Source: JACJXF01 sp038316435 (GTDB lineage Bacteria > Bacteroidota > Bacteroidia > Bacteroidales > GCA-2748055). Taken from it: 64,000 nt of DNA. Under the pieces are notes generated by a model. The model ran no database searches. It saw only the letters and a program-made list of their open reading frames with translations, and had not been told where the DNA came from. A program made the translations under genes and the position numbers. This document shows, one piece after another, positions 35,619 through 44,689 of this stretch (position 1 is its first letter; every line of letters starts with the position of its first letter). The stretch lies in assembly GCA_038316435.1 (NCBI GenBank), contig JBBQAQ010000012.1:1-64000 (forward strand). The letters are read 5' to 3'.

Positions 35619-36917
35619 ATGAACAAAGCACTCATATATTTAGGCTTTCTGCTTTTCCCCCTGAGTTCAATGGCTCAAATACCTTTGAGTCTCAGCAATG
35701 CCATTGATACCGCCCTGAAAAACAATTTTGATATTCAGATTGCTAAAAATCTCAATGAGATCGGTAAAGTCAATAATTCATATGGAGTGGCCGGGGGATT
35801 GCCAACAGTAAATTTAACCGCCGGAAACAATAATTCTCTGTATGACTTAAATCAGAAATTAAGCAACGGTACTATTATTCAAAAGAACAATGTTTCAAAC
35901 CATACCGTCAATGCCGCACTGACAGCAGGGTTCACATTGTTTAATGGGTTTAAAGTTTATGCCACTAAAGAAAGACTTAGTATTCTGGAACTTCAGAGTG
36001 AATCAGAACTAAATCTTCAGATTCAGAATACGATTGCGGCAGTCATGGTTACGTATTATGATATCATTCGGCAACAAAGCTATCTTGAAATTATCAAAAG
36101 TTCTCTTGATGTTTCATCAAAAAAGTCGGAGATTGTTTTGGAGCGTTATTTAGTGGGAATGGCAAATAATGCAGATCAGCTTCAGTCGAAAATGGATGTG
36201 AATCTCGCTGGTCAAAACCTCCAAAGTCAACAACTGCTAATTGAACAGGAAAAAATTTCATTACTTCAGCTAATAGGAGTTGTAGAGTATTTCGATGCAA
36301 CCATAAATGATACTATTCAAGTGGATAAGAGCATTCAAAAAGATTCCATTATCAGTTTTCTTGAAAACAATCCACAGTTTCTCTCTGCAGACCAACAAAT
36401 TCGAATTAACGAACAGATTATTAAGGAGATAAGGGCTCAACGATATCCAACCCTAAGAATAAACACAGGGTACAATTATGCTTACAACAGCAGTTCTGCT
36501 GGGTTTAACTTATTTAATCAGAATTACGGGCCAACACTAGGTGCAAGCTTACAAATTCCTATTTTTAACGGGACTATCTACAAAACCCAACAGGAAGTAG
36601 CGACATATAACCTTAGAAATGCCGAACTTCAAAAAGAAAGTCTGCTTTCATCCCTTAAGGCAGATGCTTTAAAGACATACCAGGCTTACGAAAGCACATT
36701 AAAACAGATCGAATCCCAACAGGCTAATTTTCAAAACTCTAAAGAATTAGTTGATCTTGTCATTCAGCGATTTCAGCTAAATCAGGCCACTATTCTGGAG
36801 GTCAAAGCTGCCCAGGCAAGTTTTGAAACAGCCGGATATGCCTTGATAAACCTCCAGTTTGCAGCAAAAACAGCGGAAATTGAACTAAAAAGACTTGTGT
36901 TTCAACTTTCCTATTAA
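35619..36917 (+). CDS. TolC-family outer membrane efflux channel
   Basis: A 432-residue protein with a signal peptide (FLLFPLSSMAQ) and two outer-membrane efflux repeats of long heptad helices (LSLSNAIDTALKNNFDIQIA; LNQATILEVKAAQASFETAGYAL). It provides the trimeric exit duct for the RND pump. No lipobox Cys is present, unlike NodT/OprM-type members. It is the last gene of the efflux operon. Confidence 0.92.
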   Translation: MNKALIYLGFLLFPLSSMAQIPLSLSNAIDTALKNNFDIQIAKNLNEIGKVNNSYGVAGGLPTVNLTAGNNNSLYDLNQKLSNGTIIQKNNVSNHTVNAALTAGFTLFNGFKVYATKERLSILELQSESELNLQIQNTIAAVMVTYYDIIRQQSYLEIIKSSLDVSSKKSEIVLERYLVGMANNADQLQSKMDVNLAGQNLQSQQLLIEQEKISLLQLIGVVEYFDATINDTIQVDKSIQKDSIISFLENNPQFLSADQQIRINEQIIKEIRAQRYPTLRINTGYNYAYNSSSAGFNLFNQNYGPTLGASLQIPIFNGTIYKTQQEVATYNLRNAELQKESLLSSLKADALKTYQAYESTLKQIESQQANFQNSKELVDLVIQRFQLNQATILEVKAAQASFETAGYALINLQFAAKTAEIELKRLVFQLSY

Positions 36918-36954
36918 AACGAAACTGTTAATCCCATGAAACTTTCTGCAGCTA

Positions 36955-36970
36955 AGCCCAGTGAGGGCGA
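36955..36970. repeat. Copy of the AGCCC...GGGCGA intergenic element
   Basis: AGCCCAGTGAGGGCGA matches the element at 29508 in 14 of 16 positions. It lies in the 176-base gap after the TolC gene; nothing else is supported there. Confidence 0.3.
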
Positions 36971-37093
36971 TCGAAGCCGGGATCAATCAACGGTAAATAA
37001 AGTTAATTTGAAAAGCTGACAAAAGCAAGCCAGAAAACCACTAGGCATTGGGTTTAAGCGCTTTTAGGTGCTGGATTTAGTTAGAACAATAGT

Positions 37094-37378
37094 TTATTTG
37101 GATTCTTGCCGACTATCAAAAATCCTTAAAATGTCCACAAAATCTTTTCTGTTGCGGTAAAATAGAATGTTGTGTTTAGTCAAAACACATTTCCTGATTT
37201 TCTTATTCTCATAAATCAAAGGAAATTGTTTGGGATTAATTGAAATCTGAGAAAGTGATGAAGAAATAATTTCAATAAACCCTTCCAGAACCCTATCATC
37301 CCTATTTTCTTAAAGGTAATCAAGGATAGACACAAAGTCATTTTCAGCTAATGGTGACCAAATAATTTGCTTAGGCAC
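37094..37378 (-). pseudogene. ParE/RelE-type toxin broken by one in-frame stop codon
   Basis: A frame of 94 codons starts at a GTG overlapping the end of the antitoxin-like gene by eight bases. It reads MPKQIIWSPLAENDFVSILDYL, then TAA at 37310-37312, then continues in the same frame with EGFIEIISSSLSQISINP, FPLIYENKKIRKCVLTKH and NILFYRNRKDFVDILRIFDS to a proper stop. That is the whole ParE/RelE fold, including the C-terminal strand (FVDILRIFDSRQ). A single nonsense change at codon 23 therefore inactivates it. No convincing restart codon follows immediately. Confidence 0.8.
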
Positions 37379-37607
37379 GTAAATATTTCTTGCGAATTTT
37401 GGCCATAATTTTCTCGTTGGGAATACCTTTTCCTAACTCAATTTCCTCAATCGCATCAAAAATGCCTTGTTTTTGCTCTTCAGTCAATTTTTCCCAATCT
37501 CTTATGTCCTTTTTCTCATTAATGTAATTTATTAGGACTCCATACAACTCCTCTAATCGATTCTTTTCAAGTGAATCGATTTTAAGTTTTAGATCAGAGA
37601 CTGTCAT
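37371..37607 (-). CDS. Addiction-module antitoxin-like protein, partner of the broken toxin
   Basis: A 78-residue acidic helical protein starting at the ATG before TVSDLKLKIDSLEKN; a start 39 bases upstream is less likely. The pattern LYGVLINYINEKKDIRDWEKLTEEQKQGI...GKGIPNEKIMAKIRKKY matches the small antitoxin partners of ParE-type toxins in Bacteroidota. Its end overlaps the toxin frame by eight bases, the usual translationally coupled arrangement. With the toxin interrupted, it may be a silent relic or still protect against related toxins elsewhere. Confidence 0.75.
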   Translation of the reverse strand: MTVSDLKLKIDSLEKNRLEELYGVLINYINEKKDIRDWEKLTEEQKQGIFDAIEEIELGKGIPNEKIMAKIRKKYLRA

Positions 37608-37709
37608 AATTTGACTTTTTTCAAAAGTACAATAAATATTGCTCAAGTATTAATCTGGCTAGAATACCTTACAACTGACAATTCCATTAATTAAGGATTA
37701 TAAGAATTT

Positions 37710-39239
37710 CTAAGGACGATTGCTTTCATTCAACTTACTCTTCCTCATCCCATAAAAGAAATAAATAACCAATCCCATCCCAAACCATATCGCCAGATTG
37801 ATCCAGGTATTGAAAGGCAAAGAAAACATCTGAGCCAGGCAGATCAATGCACCAAGAATCGGAACCAGAGGAACAAAAGGTGTTTTAAAAGGGCGGTGGA
37901 TATCCGGTCGTTTTTTTCGTAAAACAATAATGCTAGTGCAGACAATAACCACTGCAAGCAAGGTTCCGAGGGAAACCAGTTCTCCAAGAATATCAATGGG
38001 TAAAATCCCTGCTAAAACAATTCCGGCAACACCGGTGAGGATTGTACTGATGTAAGGCGTTTTAAACCGGCTATGAACCTTGGAAAATACGGGCGGCAAT
38101 AAACCGTCTTTCGACATGGAAAGAAATATCCTTGGTTGTCCCATCAGCGTAACCAATATCACAGAACTCAATGCAGCAATAGCCGCGATCTTAATTATAG
38201 GTCGCAGCCAGAACATGCCTTCTCCCATTGCATTAACTCCTATTGCAACCGGATCAGCAACATTCAGCTGAGTGTAGCTTACAATTCCCGTTAAAACAAT
38301 AGCCATGAGAATATATAGAATGGTAGACACTCCCAGTGAGCCCAAAATACCGATTGGCACATCTCGCTGTGGGTTCTTGGCTTCCTGAGCAACGGTGGAG
38401 GCTGCATCAAATCCAATGTAAGCGAAAAAAACTACTCCGGCGCCGCGAAGAATTCCACTCCAGCCAAAATATCCCCATTCACCTGTGTTTTCAGGAATAA
38501 ATGGTTTCCAGTTTCCAGCCTTCACAAAAATAAATCCCAGTCCGATAAAAAGTATGATAACTGAGAGTTTCGTAATTACCAGAAGATTATTAAAATTCGA
38601 AGTTTCTTTTATCCCGATAACCAAAAGAATGGTTAGAAAAGCAACAATAAACATTGCCGGGAAATTGCAGATTGCAGTTACATGGGCAAGAGAATCAACC
38701 GAAACCCCGGTGGCAAGCAAATCGCTTGTAAGGCTTGACGTCAAAGGTTTCCAGCCCATATTGGGCACTTCAACCAATATGGTATTCCAGGCAGCCGTAA
38801 ACTGTGTTGGCATTGTAATTCCAAAATCATACAGGAAACTCACCACATATCCCGACCAGCCAACAGCTACGGTTGATGCAGCAAACAGATACTGAAGAAT
38901 CAAATCCCAGCCTATAATCCAGGCGAAGAATTCACCCAAAGTAGCATATGCGTAAGTATACGCACTGCCAGAAATGGGAATCATCGATGCTAACTCAGCA
39001 TAACATAATCCGGCTAAAACACAGGCGAAACCTGAAATAATAAACGAAATAACAATTGCCGGGCCTGCATATTGAGCTGCAGCCTGACCTGTTAAAACAA
39101 AAATGCCAGCACCAACGATTGATCCTATACCTAAGGTAGTAAGATTTGTGGCAGATAATGTCCTCTTGTAACCATGTTCGCTTTCGGCTATTTCACCGAG
39201 TATCTGCTGAACCGGCTTGGTTTTAAAGAGGTTTGACAT
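37710..39239 (-). CDS. APC-family amino acid permease (copy 2)
   Basis: A 509-residue inner-membrane transporter with about 12-14 helices. TM1 contains the substrate-binding break GIGSIVGAGIFVL, and TM2-3 carry GPAIVISFIISGFACVLAGLCYAELA. Overall it resembles the CAT/YfnA cationic or broad amino-acid group. It is about 80 percent identical by eye to the gene upstream, so the pair arose by tandem duplication. Its ATG shares one base with the TAA of that gene (TAATG). Substrate unknown. Confidence 0.93.
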   Translation of the reverse strand: MSNLFKTKPVQQILGEIAESEHGYKRTLSATNLTTLGIGSIVGAGIFVLTGQAAAQYAGPAIVISFIISGFACVLAGLCYAELASMIPISGSAYTYAYATLGEFFAWIIGWDLILQYLFAASTVAVGWSGYVVSFLYDFGITMPTQFTAAWNTILVEVPNMGWKPLTSSLTSDLLATGVSVDSLAHVTAICNFPAMFIVAFLTILLVIGIKETSNFNNLLVITKLSVIILFIGLGFIFVKAGNWKPFIPENTGEWGYFGWSGILRGAGVVFFAYIGFDAASTVAQEAKNPQRDVPIGILGSLGVSTILYILMAIVLTGIVSYTQLNVADPVAIGVNAMGEGMFWLRPIIKIAAIAALSSVILVTLMGQPRIFLSMSKDGLLPPVFSKVHSRFKTPYISTILTGVAGIVLAGILPIDILGELVSLGTLLAVVIVCTSIIVLRKKRPDIHRPFKTPFVPLVPILGALICLAQMFSLPFNTWINLAIWFGMGLVIYFFYGMRKSKLNESNRP

Positions 39240-40774
39240 TATTTTAGGTCGGAATGTTTATTCAGCTTGCTTTTTCTGATACCATAAGCAAAATAGATAA
39301 CCAGACCAATTACAAACCATGCAATTAACCTAAGCCATGTATCTAACGGCAATGCATACATCTGAAGCAGACATATACCTGCTCCGAGTAATGGTACTAA
39401 AGGAACCCATGGAGTTTTAAATGGACGATGAATATCCGGGCGGGTCTTTCGAAGCACAATAATACTTATACAAACAATTACAAAAGCCAGCAAAGTACCA
39501 ATTGAAACAAGTTCTCCTAATTTGTTTATAGGGAGCGTTCCAGCAAGAACAATTGCAACGATACCTGTCAAAATAGTACTGATATATGGCGTTTGAAATT
39601 TGGGATGAACCTTTGAAAACACAGGAGGTAATAAGCCATCCTTTGACATGGTATAGAAAATTCTCGGCTGTCCCATTAACATTACAAGAATTACTGAGCT
39701 TATACCGGCTATGGCGGCGATTTTTATGATTGGCCTCAACCAGAACATTTCAGGACCCATGGCATTCACTCCAACGGCAACAGGGTCTGCAACATTTAAC
39801 TGAGTATAACTTACAATTCCCGTTAAAACAATGGCCATCAATATATACAACACGGTTGAGATTCCGAGCGATCCTAAAATCCCGATTGGCATATCCCGCT
39901 GAGGATTTTTGGCTTCCTGAGCAGCTGTTGAAACTGCATCGAATCCAATATAAGCAAAAAAGATTACCCCGGATGCCCGTAAAATACCCGACCACCCGAA
40001 TTGACCCCATACACCTGTGTTTTCAGGAATAAAAGGGTGCCAGTTTCCTGCTTTTACATACATAAATCCGAGTCCGATAAACATGATAATCACCGATACC
40101 TTAGTAATTACCATAATGTTGTTGAAATTCGCCGTCTCCTTAATCCCTATAACCAATAAGGTTGTGAGAAAGGCAACAATAAACATCGCTGGAATATTGC
40201 AAATGGCAGTCAGATGTGGCAGAGAATCTACCAAAACACCATGCGTAGTGAGATCTCCAGCAAGACTATCAGTTAAAGGCTTCCATCCCATATCCGGAAC
40301 ATTGATCAAAACGGTGTGATATGCAGCTGTAAACTGAGCGGGAATGGAAATTCCAAAATCATAAAGAAAACTAACCACATAACCCGACCAGCCAACAGCA
40401 ACCGTCGATGCAGCAAAAAGATATTCAAGGATCAAATCCCAGCCGATTATCCAGGCAAGAAATTCACCTAAAGTAGCATAAGCATAGGTATAAGCGCTAC
40501 CTGAAATTGGGATCATTGAAGCAAATTCGGCGTAACATAATCCTGCAAATGCACAGGCAAGACCAGATATGACAAATGAAAGAACAATGGCAGGACCTGC
40601 ATACTGGGCAGCAGCCTGACCAACCAGAACAAATATCCCTGCACCTACAATTGCTCCTATTCCAAGAGTGGTAAGATTTAGTGCAGTTAGGGATTTTTTA
40701 AAACCATGCTCAATATCAGACGATTCGTTCAGGATTTGCTGTATTGGCTTAATATTGAAGAGTCTTGATTTCAT
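39239..40774 (-). CDS. APC-family amino acid permease (copy 1)
   Basis: A 511-residue paralogue of the downstream permease, with the same helix pattern and the TM1 motif GIGAIVGAGIFVL. Differences cluster in the periplasmic loop around residue 170 and in the C-terminal helices, which could change substrate preference. It is the first gene of a two-gene, translationally coupled unit. The cytoplasmic N-terminus (IKPIQQILNESSDIEHGFKK) is conserved between the two. Confidence 0.93.
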   Translation of the reverse strand: MKSRLFNIKPIQQILNESSDIEHGFKKSLTALNLTTLGIGAIVGAGIFVLVGQAAAQYAGPAIVLSFVISGLACAFAGLCYAEFASMIPISGSAYTYAYATLGEFLAWIIGWDLILEYLFAASTVAVGWSGYVVSFLYDFGISIPAQFTAAYHTVLINVPDMGWKPLTDSLAGDLTTHGVLVDSLPHLTAICNIPAMFIVAFLTTLLVIGIKETANFNNIMVITKVSVIIMFIGLGFMYVKAGNWHPFIPENTGVWGQFGWSGILRASGVIFFAYIGFDAVSTAAQEAKNPQRDMPIGILGSLGISTVLYILMAIVLTGIVSYTQLNVADPVAVGVNAMGPEMFWLRPIIKIAAIAGISSVILVMLMGQPRIFYTMSKDGLLPPVFSKVHPKFQTPYISTILTGIVAIVLAGTLPINKLGELVSIGTLLAFVIVCISIIVLRKTRPDIHRPFKTPWVPLVPLLGAGICLLQMYALPLDTWLRLIAWFVIGLVIYFAYGIRKSKLNKHSDLK

Positions 40775-40904
40775 TTATCTGTTATTAACAATCCAAAGAA
40801 TTGGCTTTCCTATGAGATTTTAAAGATGCAAATAAGTTTGTGCACTCCAAAAAAAATCGCATAAATCTACAATCTTATTTTGAATGCCACTCTAATTGCC
40901 ATTT

Positions 40905-41627
40905 TTATTCTGAGGTTTCTATAATTCCATTGTGAGAGGTCAGAATGTACTTGAAGTTCTGCGAAGCTGGTAAAAGTTTCAGCGATTCAATCTGCATTGG
41001 TGTATCCATGTTAAACATCTCCACAAAATGCTCATACTTTTTGTCTTTTACAATGAGATTGTCTCCGGTAACGAAATAATCCTTCCCAATAATAAAACAT
41101 GAAGAACCGGGAGTGTGCCCGGGAGTGTGGATAATGGTAATTTTTAATCCGTCAATATTAAGAGAGTCGTTACTATTGAGAAGTGTATAGGGACCGTATT
41201 TCCATTTCAATTTGAGGAATTTCATTTTTCCAGTTGTGCCATTGATCATCTGCTCTTCTTCCTTATGCAAGTAGATTTTAGCGTTTTTCAGCAATGGTAC
41301 CGCACCAGTGTGATCACTATCTGTATGAGTCAATAATAAAGTCGTAATCTGATCCGTTGAAATTCCAAACTTTTTTAATTCTGTCTGGAAATTTTTCTTG
41401 CTGATTCCTGCATCAACCATCAGGTAACCGCTATCCCCTTTAAACACAAAAGCATTTACAAAATTGTCTTTTATACACCAGACCGAATCATTTATTGCCA
41501 TTGTTTCTCCCGTCGTCATTACTTTTGTTGCCTTACGAAACCTAACGAAAAAAATCAGCGCTGCAATCAATAGAATTCCTGCTAAAACTGCCAAAAACCA
41601 AAGGAAGAATTTTAGAATTTTTTTCAT
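40905..41627 (-). CDS. Membrane-anchored metallo-beta-lactamase-fold hydrolase
   Basis: A 240-residue protein with an N-terminal membrane anchor (FFLWFLAVLAGILLIAALIFFV). The metal motif reads LLLTHTDSDHTGAVPLL, i.e. HxDxDH where HxHxDH is usual: the second His is Asp. Later ligands are in IIHTPGHTPGSSCF (His) and FVTGDNLIV (Asp) and LTSHNG (His). It is probably a zinc or iron hydrolase facing the periplasm. The C-terminus is short at SHNGIIETSE, so it may lack the last helix of larger relatives. Substrate unknown. Confidence 0.85.
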   Translation of the reverse strand: MKKILKFFLWFLAVLAGILLIAALIFFVRFRKATKVMTTGETMAINDSVWCIKDNFVNAFVFKGDSGYLMVDAGISKKNFQTELKKFGISTDQITTLLLTHTDSDHTGAVPLLKNAKIYLHKEEEQMINGTTGKMKFLKLKWKYGPYTLLNSNDSLNIDGLKITIIHTPGHTPGSSCFIIGKDYFVTGDNLIVKDKKYEHFVEMFNMDTPMQIESLKLLPASQNFKYILTSHNGIIETSE

Positions 41628-41804
41628 GTCGGATTTTTTATTTGGCTAAAATACAAAAATATTCCGCGAGAATAGTGGGAGTTTCAAGCATTTCCTGTGG
41701 TTTACGGAAATTCAATAATAAACAATTATTTTAGGGTTTATTCGAATTGATTTATTAATAAACAGTATCTTTGACAAATTAAGTCAAAGCAAATTCATTC
41801 AAAG

Positions 41805-42104
41805 ATGGACAGTTTAGGAAACAGAATAAAACAACTTAGAGAAAAGCTGGAATTACCTTTACGGACAGTCGCGGCATATCTTGATATTGACCAAGCTGTT
41901 CTCAGCAAGATTGAACACGGACATCGCAAGGCAACCCGTTTACAAGTGTTACAACTTGCTAAATACTTTAAGGCAGATGAAGACGAATTAATTGTTGCCT
42001 GGTTAAGCGACAAATTGGTTAACGAAGTTCAGGGCGAAGATTTAGCAAAGCAGGCTTTGAAAGCAGCAGAAAAAAAAGTTGACTACTTAAAGAAAATGAA
42101 ATAA
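41805..42104 (+). CDS. XRE-family helix-turn-helix regulator
   Basis: A 99-residue protein. Residues 1-60 are a Cro/C1-type helix-turn-helix (LRTVAAYLDIDQAVLSKIEHG); the remainder is helical and charged (DELIVAWLSDKLVNEV...). This regulator type is often found upstream of restriction-modification genes in Bacteroidota. Here it is followed only by three gene relics, so it may be the survivor of a lost mobile or defence island. Confidence 0.88.
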   Translation: MDSLGNRIKQLREKLELPLRTVAAYLDIDQAVLSKIEHGHRKATRLQVLQLAKYFKADEDELIVAWLSDKLVNEVQGEDLAKQALKAAEKKVDYLKKMK

Positions 42105-42111
42105 GCAACAA

Positions 42112-42254
42112 TGAATACAAGAGAATAACTGAACATAATCAGCGCAGGCGAAACAAGCAAAGTGAAGTTTAAATTAAATGTGAAGATGATGACCTGAGGC
42201 GATTAAGCAATTTAATAGTAAATGTAGCTAATGAACACATAAAACCCACCCAAA
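42112..42254 (+). pseudogene. Relic of an AlbA/Schlafen-type ATP-binding protein
   Basis: Seven bases after the XRE gene, ATG opens MNTRE, then TAA, then LNIISAGETSKVKFKLN and a second stop. The phrase ISAGETSKVKFK is the characteristic beginning of AlbA_2 (Schlafen-like) proteins. In the +1 frame DLRRLSNLIVNVANEHIKPT follows, resembling a later part of the same family. Most of the domain is missing, so this is a short internally deleted remnant. Confidence 0.45.
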
Positions 42255-42572
42255 GGGATTTCCTATACTTTTAATTACAATACCATTCTTGATATCTATG
42301 AATGGCTTCAAAATAATGGGGATCACATCATTTATATTTATGGGAAAAATGATCCTTGGTCGGCCGGAGCCATTGAACTTTCTAATACCGTTGATGCATT
42401 ATTATTTATGCAGGATGGAGCAAACCACCGTGTAAAAATTGCAGACTTGGACAATCCTGATGAAGTCTTCAATACTCTTGAAGAGTGGTTGGGAATTACA
42501 ATTCCCTCCGGCACAAGAAAATCAGCGGAAATGGAAAATGAAATCCCTGGATTCAGACTTGAGGGCAGATAA
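42255..42572 (+). pseudogene. C-terminal fragment of a serine aminopeptidase (S28/S37 type)
   Basis: A clean 105-codon frame without a start begins at GISYTFNYNTILDIYEWLQ and continues IIYIYGKNDPWSAGAIEL, FMQDGANHRVKIADLD and EEWLGITIP. This matches the C-terminal end of PS-10/S37-type tripeptidyl aminopeptidases, including the Asp of NDPWSAGA and the His of GANHRVKI. The remaining ~300 N-terminal residues, with the catalytic Ser, are absent. Confidence 0.55.
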
Positions 42573-42586
42573 AATATTTTTTTGCT

Positions 42587-43135
42587 TTGGGGATAAAAAT
42601 TTCGTCCGCTCCGAAAAGGCTGATTTTATTAACATTTATACCATATTTATTCTTTGCTTCTGCAATTTGCATACAAACCAATTCTATCATTGCACAGGAA
42701 AGCACTGAGGTATCTGACCGGATAAATTACAAACACGGACTAGGAATGGCCGCCGGATTCACGACCGGATATGGTTTATCCTATCGTTATTGCCCTTCCC
42801 GTTAGACTATCCAGGGAATCTTCGCTCCCTATAAAAGCGATTATTCAAAGAGTCTGAGTCTCGGTATTGCATTTATGTACAATGTAGTTGAAACCAGAAC
42901 AACCAGTTTTTTCGTTTATGAAGGGAATCACTATCGGTACAACGAAGTTTTGGATAATTCGACCAACATTTATCCAGAAGATAATAAACATCAGTGGAAT
43001 AACGGCTTGGGGATTGGCATAGAATTCCTCATTTTCAAGAGGGTAAGCTTCAATTTAATGGGAGGTTATGCTTCGTATGATGCTTTCAGGGAAATCAATG
43101 TAACTGGTGAGACGGGGTTGTTTTATAAATTTTAA
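42587..43135 (+). pseudogene. Outer-membrane-type protein with an in-frame stop
   Basis: One frame reads a hydrophobic signal (LILLTFIPYLFFASAICIQT), HGLGMAAGFTTGYGLSYRY, then TAG at 42803-42805, and continues in the same frame with TIQGIFAPYKSDYS, SLSLGIAFMYNVVETRTTSFF, EGNHYRYNEV and GLGIGIEFLIFKRVSFNLMGGY to a C-terminal GLFYKF. The alternating pattern and terminal Phe suggest a small beta-barrel. A single nonsense codon (position 73) breaks it. The apparent start is TTG. Confidence 0.65.
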
Positions 43136-43226
43136 GCATTCCGGTATTCAGCAGTAAATTCAAATTGATGATCCTTGCTTTTATTTCTTTTTGAAGACTA
43201 TCTTTGCTTCGTTTTTAAACAACCGT

Positions 43227-44498
43227 ATGCAAAGCCCTGAAAAATATGATGTGCTGATTATTGGTGCAGGTCCTGCTGGGCTTATGGCTGCAGGCAAAGC
43301 CGCTGAATCGGGAGCAAAAGTGCTGGTTTTGGAACGCATGCGCCAACCGGGACGCAAACTTCTTATAACCGGGAAAGGAAGATGCAATATTACCAATATG
43401 GCGCCCATGTCGGAGTTTCTTTCCAAAGTTCATCCCAATGGCAAATTCCTCAAATCAGCTTTTTCACAGTTTTTTTCAGGGGATATTCTGGAACTCTTGA
43501 AAGAACATGGTCTGGAAACAGTCACAGAGCGCGGAGACCGGGTGTTTCCGGTTACCAACAAGGCAGTGGACGTGCTTAATGCCCTCCTTCACTGGGTAAA
43601 TCAGTATAATGTTGAAATTCTCTATGATTCCAGAGTTTCTGAATTACTAATTCACGATGGAAAAGTAACCGGACTAAATGTGGAAAATGGTGATTCTTTC
43701 AAACTGATAAATGCAAAATCAGTTATTATCTGTACCGGCGGAAAGTCATATCCTGCAACAGGTTCCACCGGTGATGGATACAAACTTGCACAGTTAGCCG
43801 GACACAGGATTGAAACCTTGCATCAGGCATTGGTACCTCTGGAAACCCTTGGGGAAACAGCCTCTAAACTTCAAGGGCTGGCATTAAAAAATGTTACTGC
43901 CAGTCTCTGGGTAAACGGCAAAAAACAAGCAGAAGATTTTGGGGAAATGCTATTTACCCATTTCGGAATATCCGGTCCAATTATTCTGACGCTTAGCAGG
44001 ATTGCAGTGGATGCATTGAGAACAGGTGCAAGTGTAGAAATTTCCATCGATTTAAAACCTGCTCTGGATGAACAGAAACTCGATACCCGTCTGATCCGCG
44101 ATCTCAACGAGAACGGTAAAAAGTTACTGGAAAACGCATTTAAACTCTGGCTTCCATCAAGCATGATTCCTGTATTCTTCGAACTTTTATCACTCGATCC
44201 AAAAAAAGAGTGTCATCAGGTCAGCTCGAAAGAACGTCGGAAAATAATGCTGCTGATGAAGGAAATGCGCTTCAAAATTTCAGGATGCAGATCCTATAAA
44301 GAAGCTGTCATCACTGCTGGCGGAGTAAGTACATCTGAAGTTGATTCTAAAACCATGGAATCTAAACTCGTTAAAAATCTGTTTTTCGCAGGTGAAGTGC
44401 TTGATCTAGATGCCGATACCGGCGGATTTAACTTGCAGATAGCCTGGAGTACCGGCTGGGTAGCTGGATTATGGGCAACCACGCTAAGTACTGAATAA
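43227..44498 (+). CDS. HI0933/BaiN-family FAD-dependent oxidoreductase
   Basis: A 423-residue flavoprotein starting at the ATG before QSPEKYDVLIIGAG; a TTG 36 bases upstream is rejected. The dinucleotide-binding motif is DVLIIGAGPAGLMAAGKAAE, followed by the family signature RQPGRKLLITGKGRCNITN and a C-terminal FAD motif FFAGEVLDLDADTGGFNLQIAWSTG. The family (YhiN, BaiN) includes flavin reductases whose physiological substrate is mostly unknown. Single-gene unit. Confidence 0.92.
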   Translation: MQSPEKYDVLIIGAGPAGLMAAGKAAESGAKVLVLERMRQPGRKLLITGKGRCNITNMAPMSEFLSKVHPNGKFLKSAFSQFFSGDILELLKEHGLETVTERGDRVFPVTNKAVDVLNALLHWVNQYNVEILYDSRVSELLIHDGKVTGLNVENGDSFKLINAKSVIICTGGKSYPATGSTGDGYKLAQLAGHRIETLHQALVPLETLGETASKLQGLALKNVTASLWVNGKKQAEDFGEMLFTHFGISGPIILTLSRIAVDALRTGASVEISIDLKPALDEQKLDTRLIRDLNENGKKLLENAFKLWLPSSMIPVFFELLSLDPKKECHQVSSKERRKIMLLMKEMRFKISGCRSYKEAVITAGGVSTSEVDSKTMESKLVKNLFFAGEVLDLDADTGGFNLQIAWSTGWVAGLWATTLSTE

Positions 44499-44522
44499 AT
44501 TCTTTACTCCTTTAATCAATCA

Positions 44523-44551
44523 AACCTGTCTGGTCTAAGACCTCACAGGTT
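44523..44551. repeat. Imperfect palindromic repeat
   Basis: AACCTGTCTGGTCT, one base, AGACCTCACAGGTT: 12 of 14 stem positions pair. The same left arm appears at 31223-31236 within AATCAAACCTGTC[A]GGTCT. Such elements are scattered in Bacteroidota intergenic DNA. Confidence 0.5.
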
Positions 44552-44624
44552 AAAATAGTTGGCGATTTTCAAAAAAAGCTGAAAAGACACGCTGATTTTT
44601 AGTTTTTCACGACATTAAACATGA

Positions 44625-44638
44625 GGGGTTTAAACCCC
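44625..44638. repeat. GGGGTTTAAACCCC palindrome
   Basis: A perfect 14-bp palindrome in the 191-base gap between two convergent flavoprotein genes, 74 bases after the first palindromic repeat. It resembles another common Bacteroidota intergenic element and could also help terminate transcription. Confidence 0.4.
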
Positions 44639-44689
44639 GGAGGTTTTATCTTATATCCGATAGAAATCAAGTTCCAGATAAAAAATTCA

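Noticed and set aside
37310..42805. Stop-codon recoding, suggested by several genes with one in-frame stop
   Set aside because: The stops are both TAA and TAG, lie in dispensable genes, and intact housekeeping genes here show none; ordinary decay is simpler.
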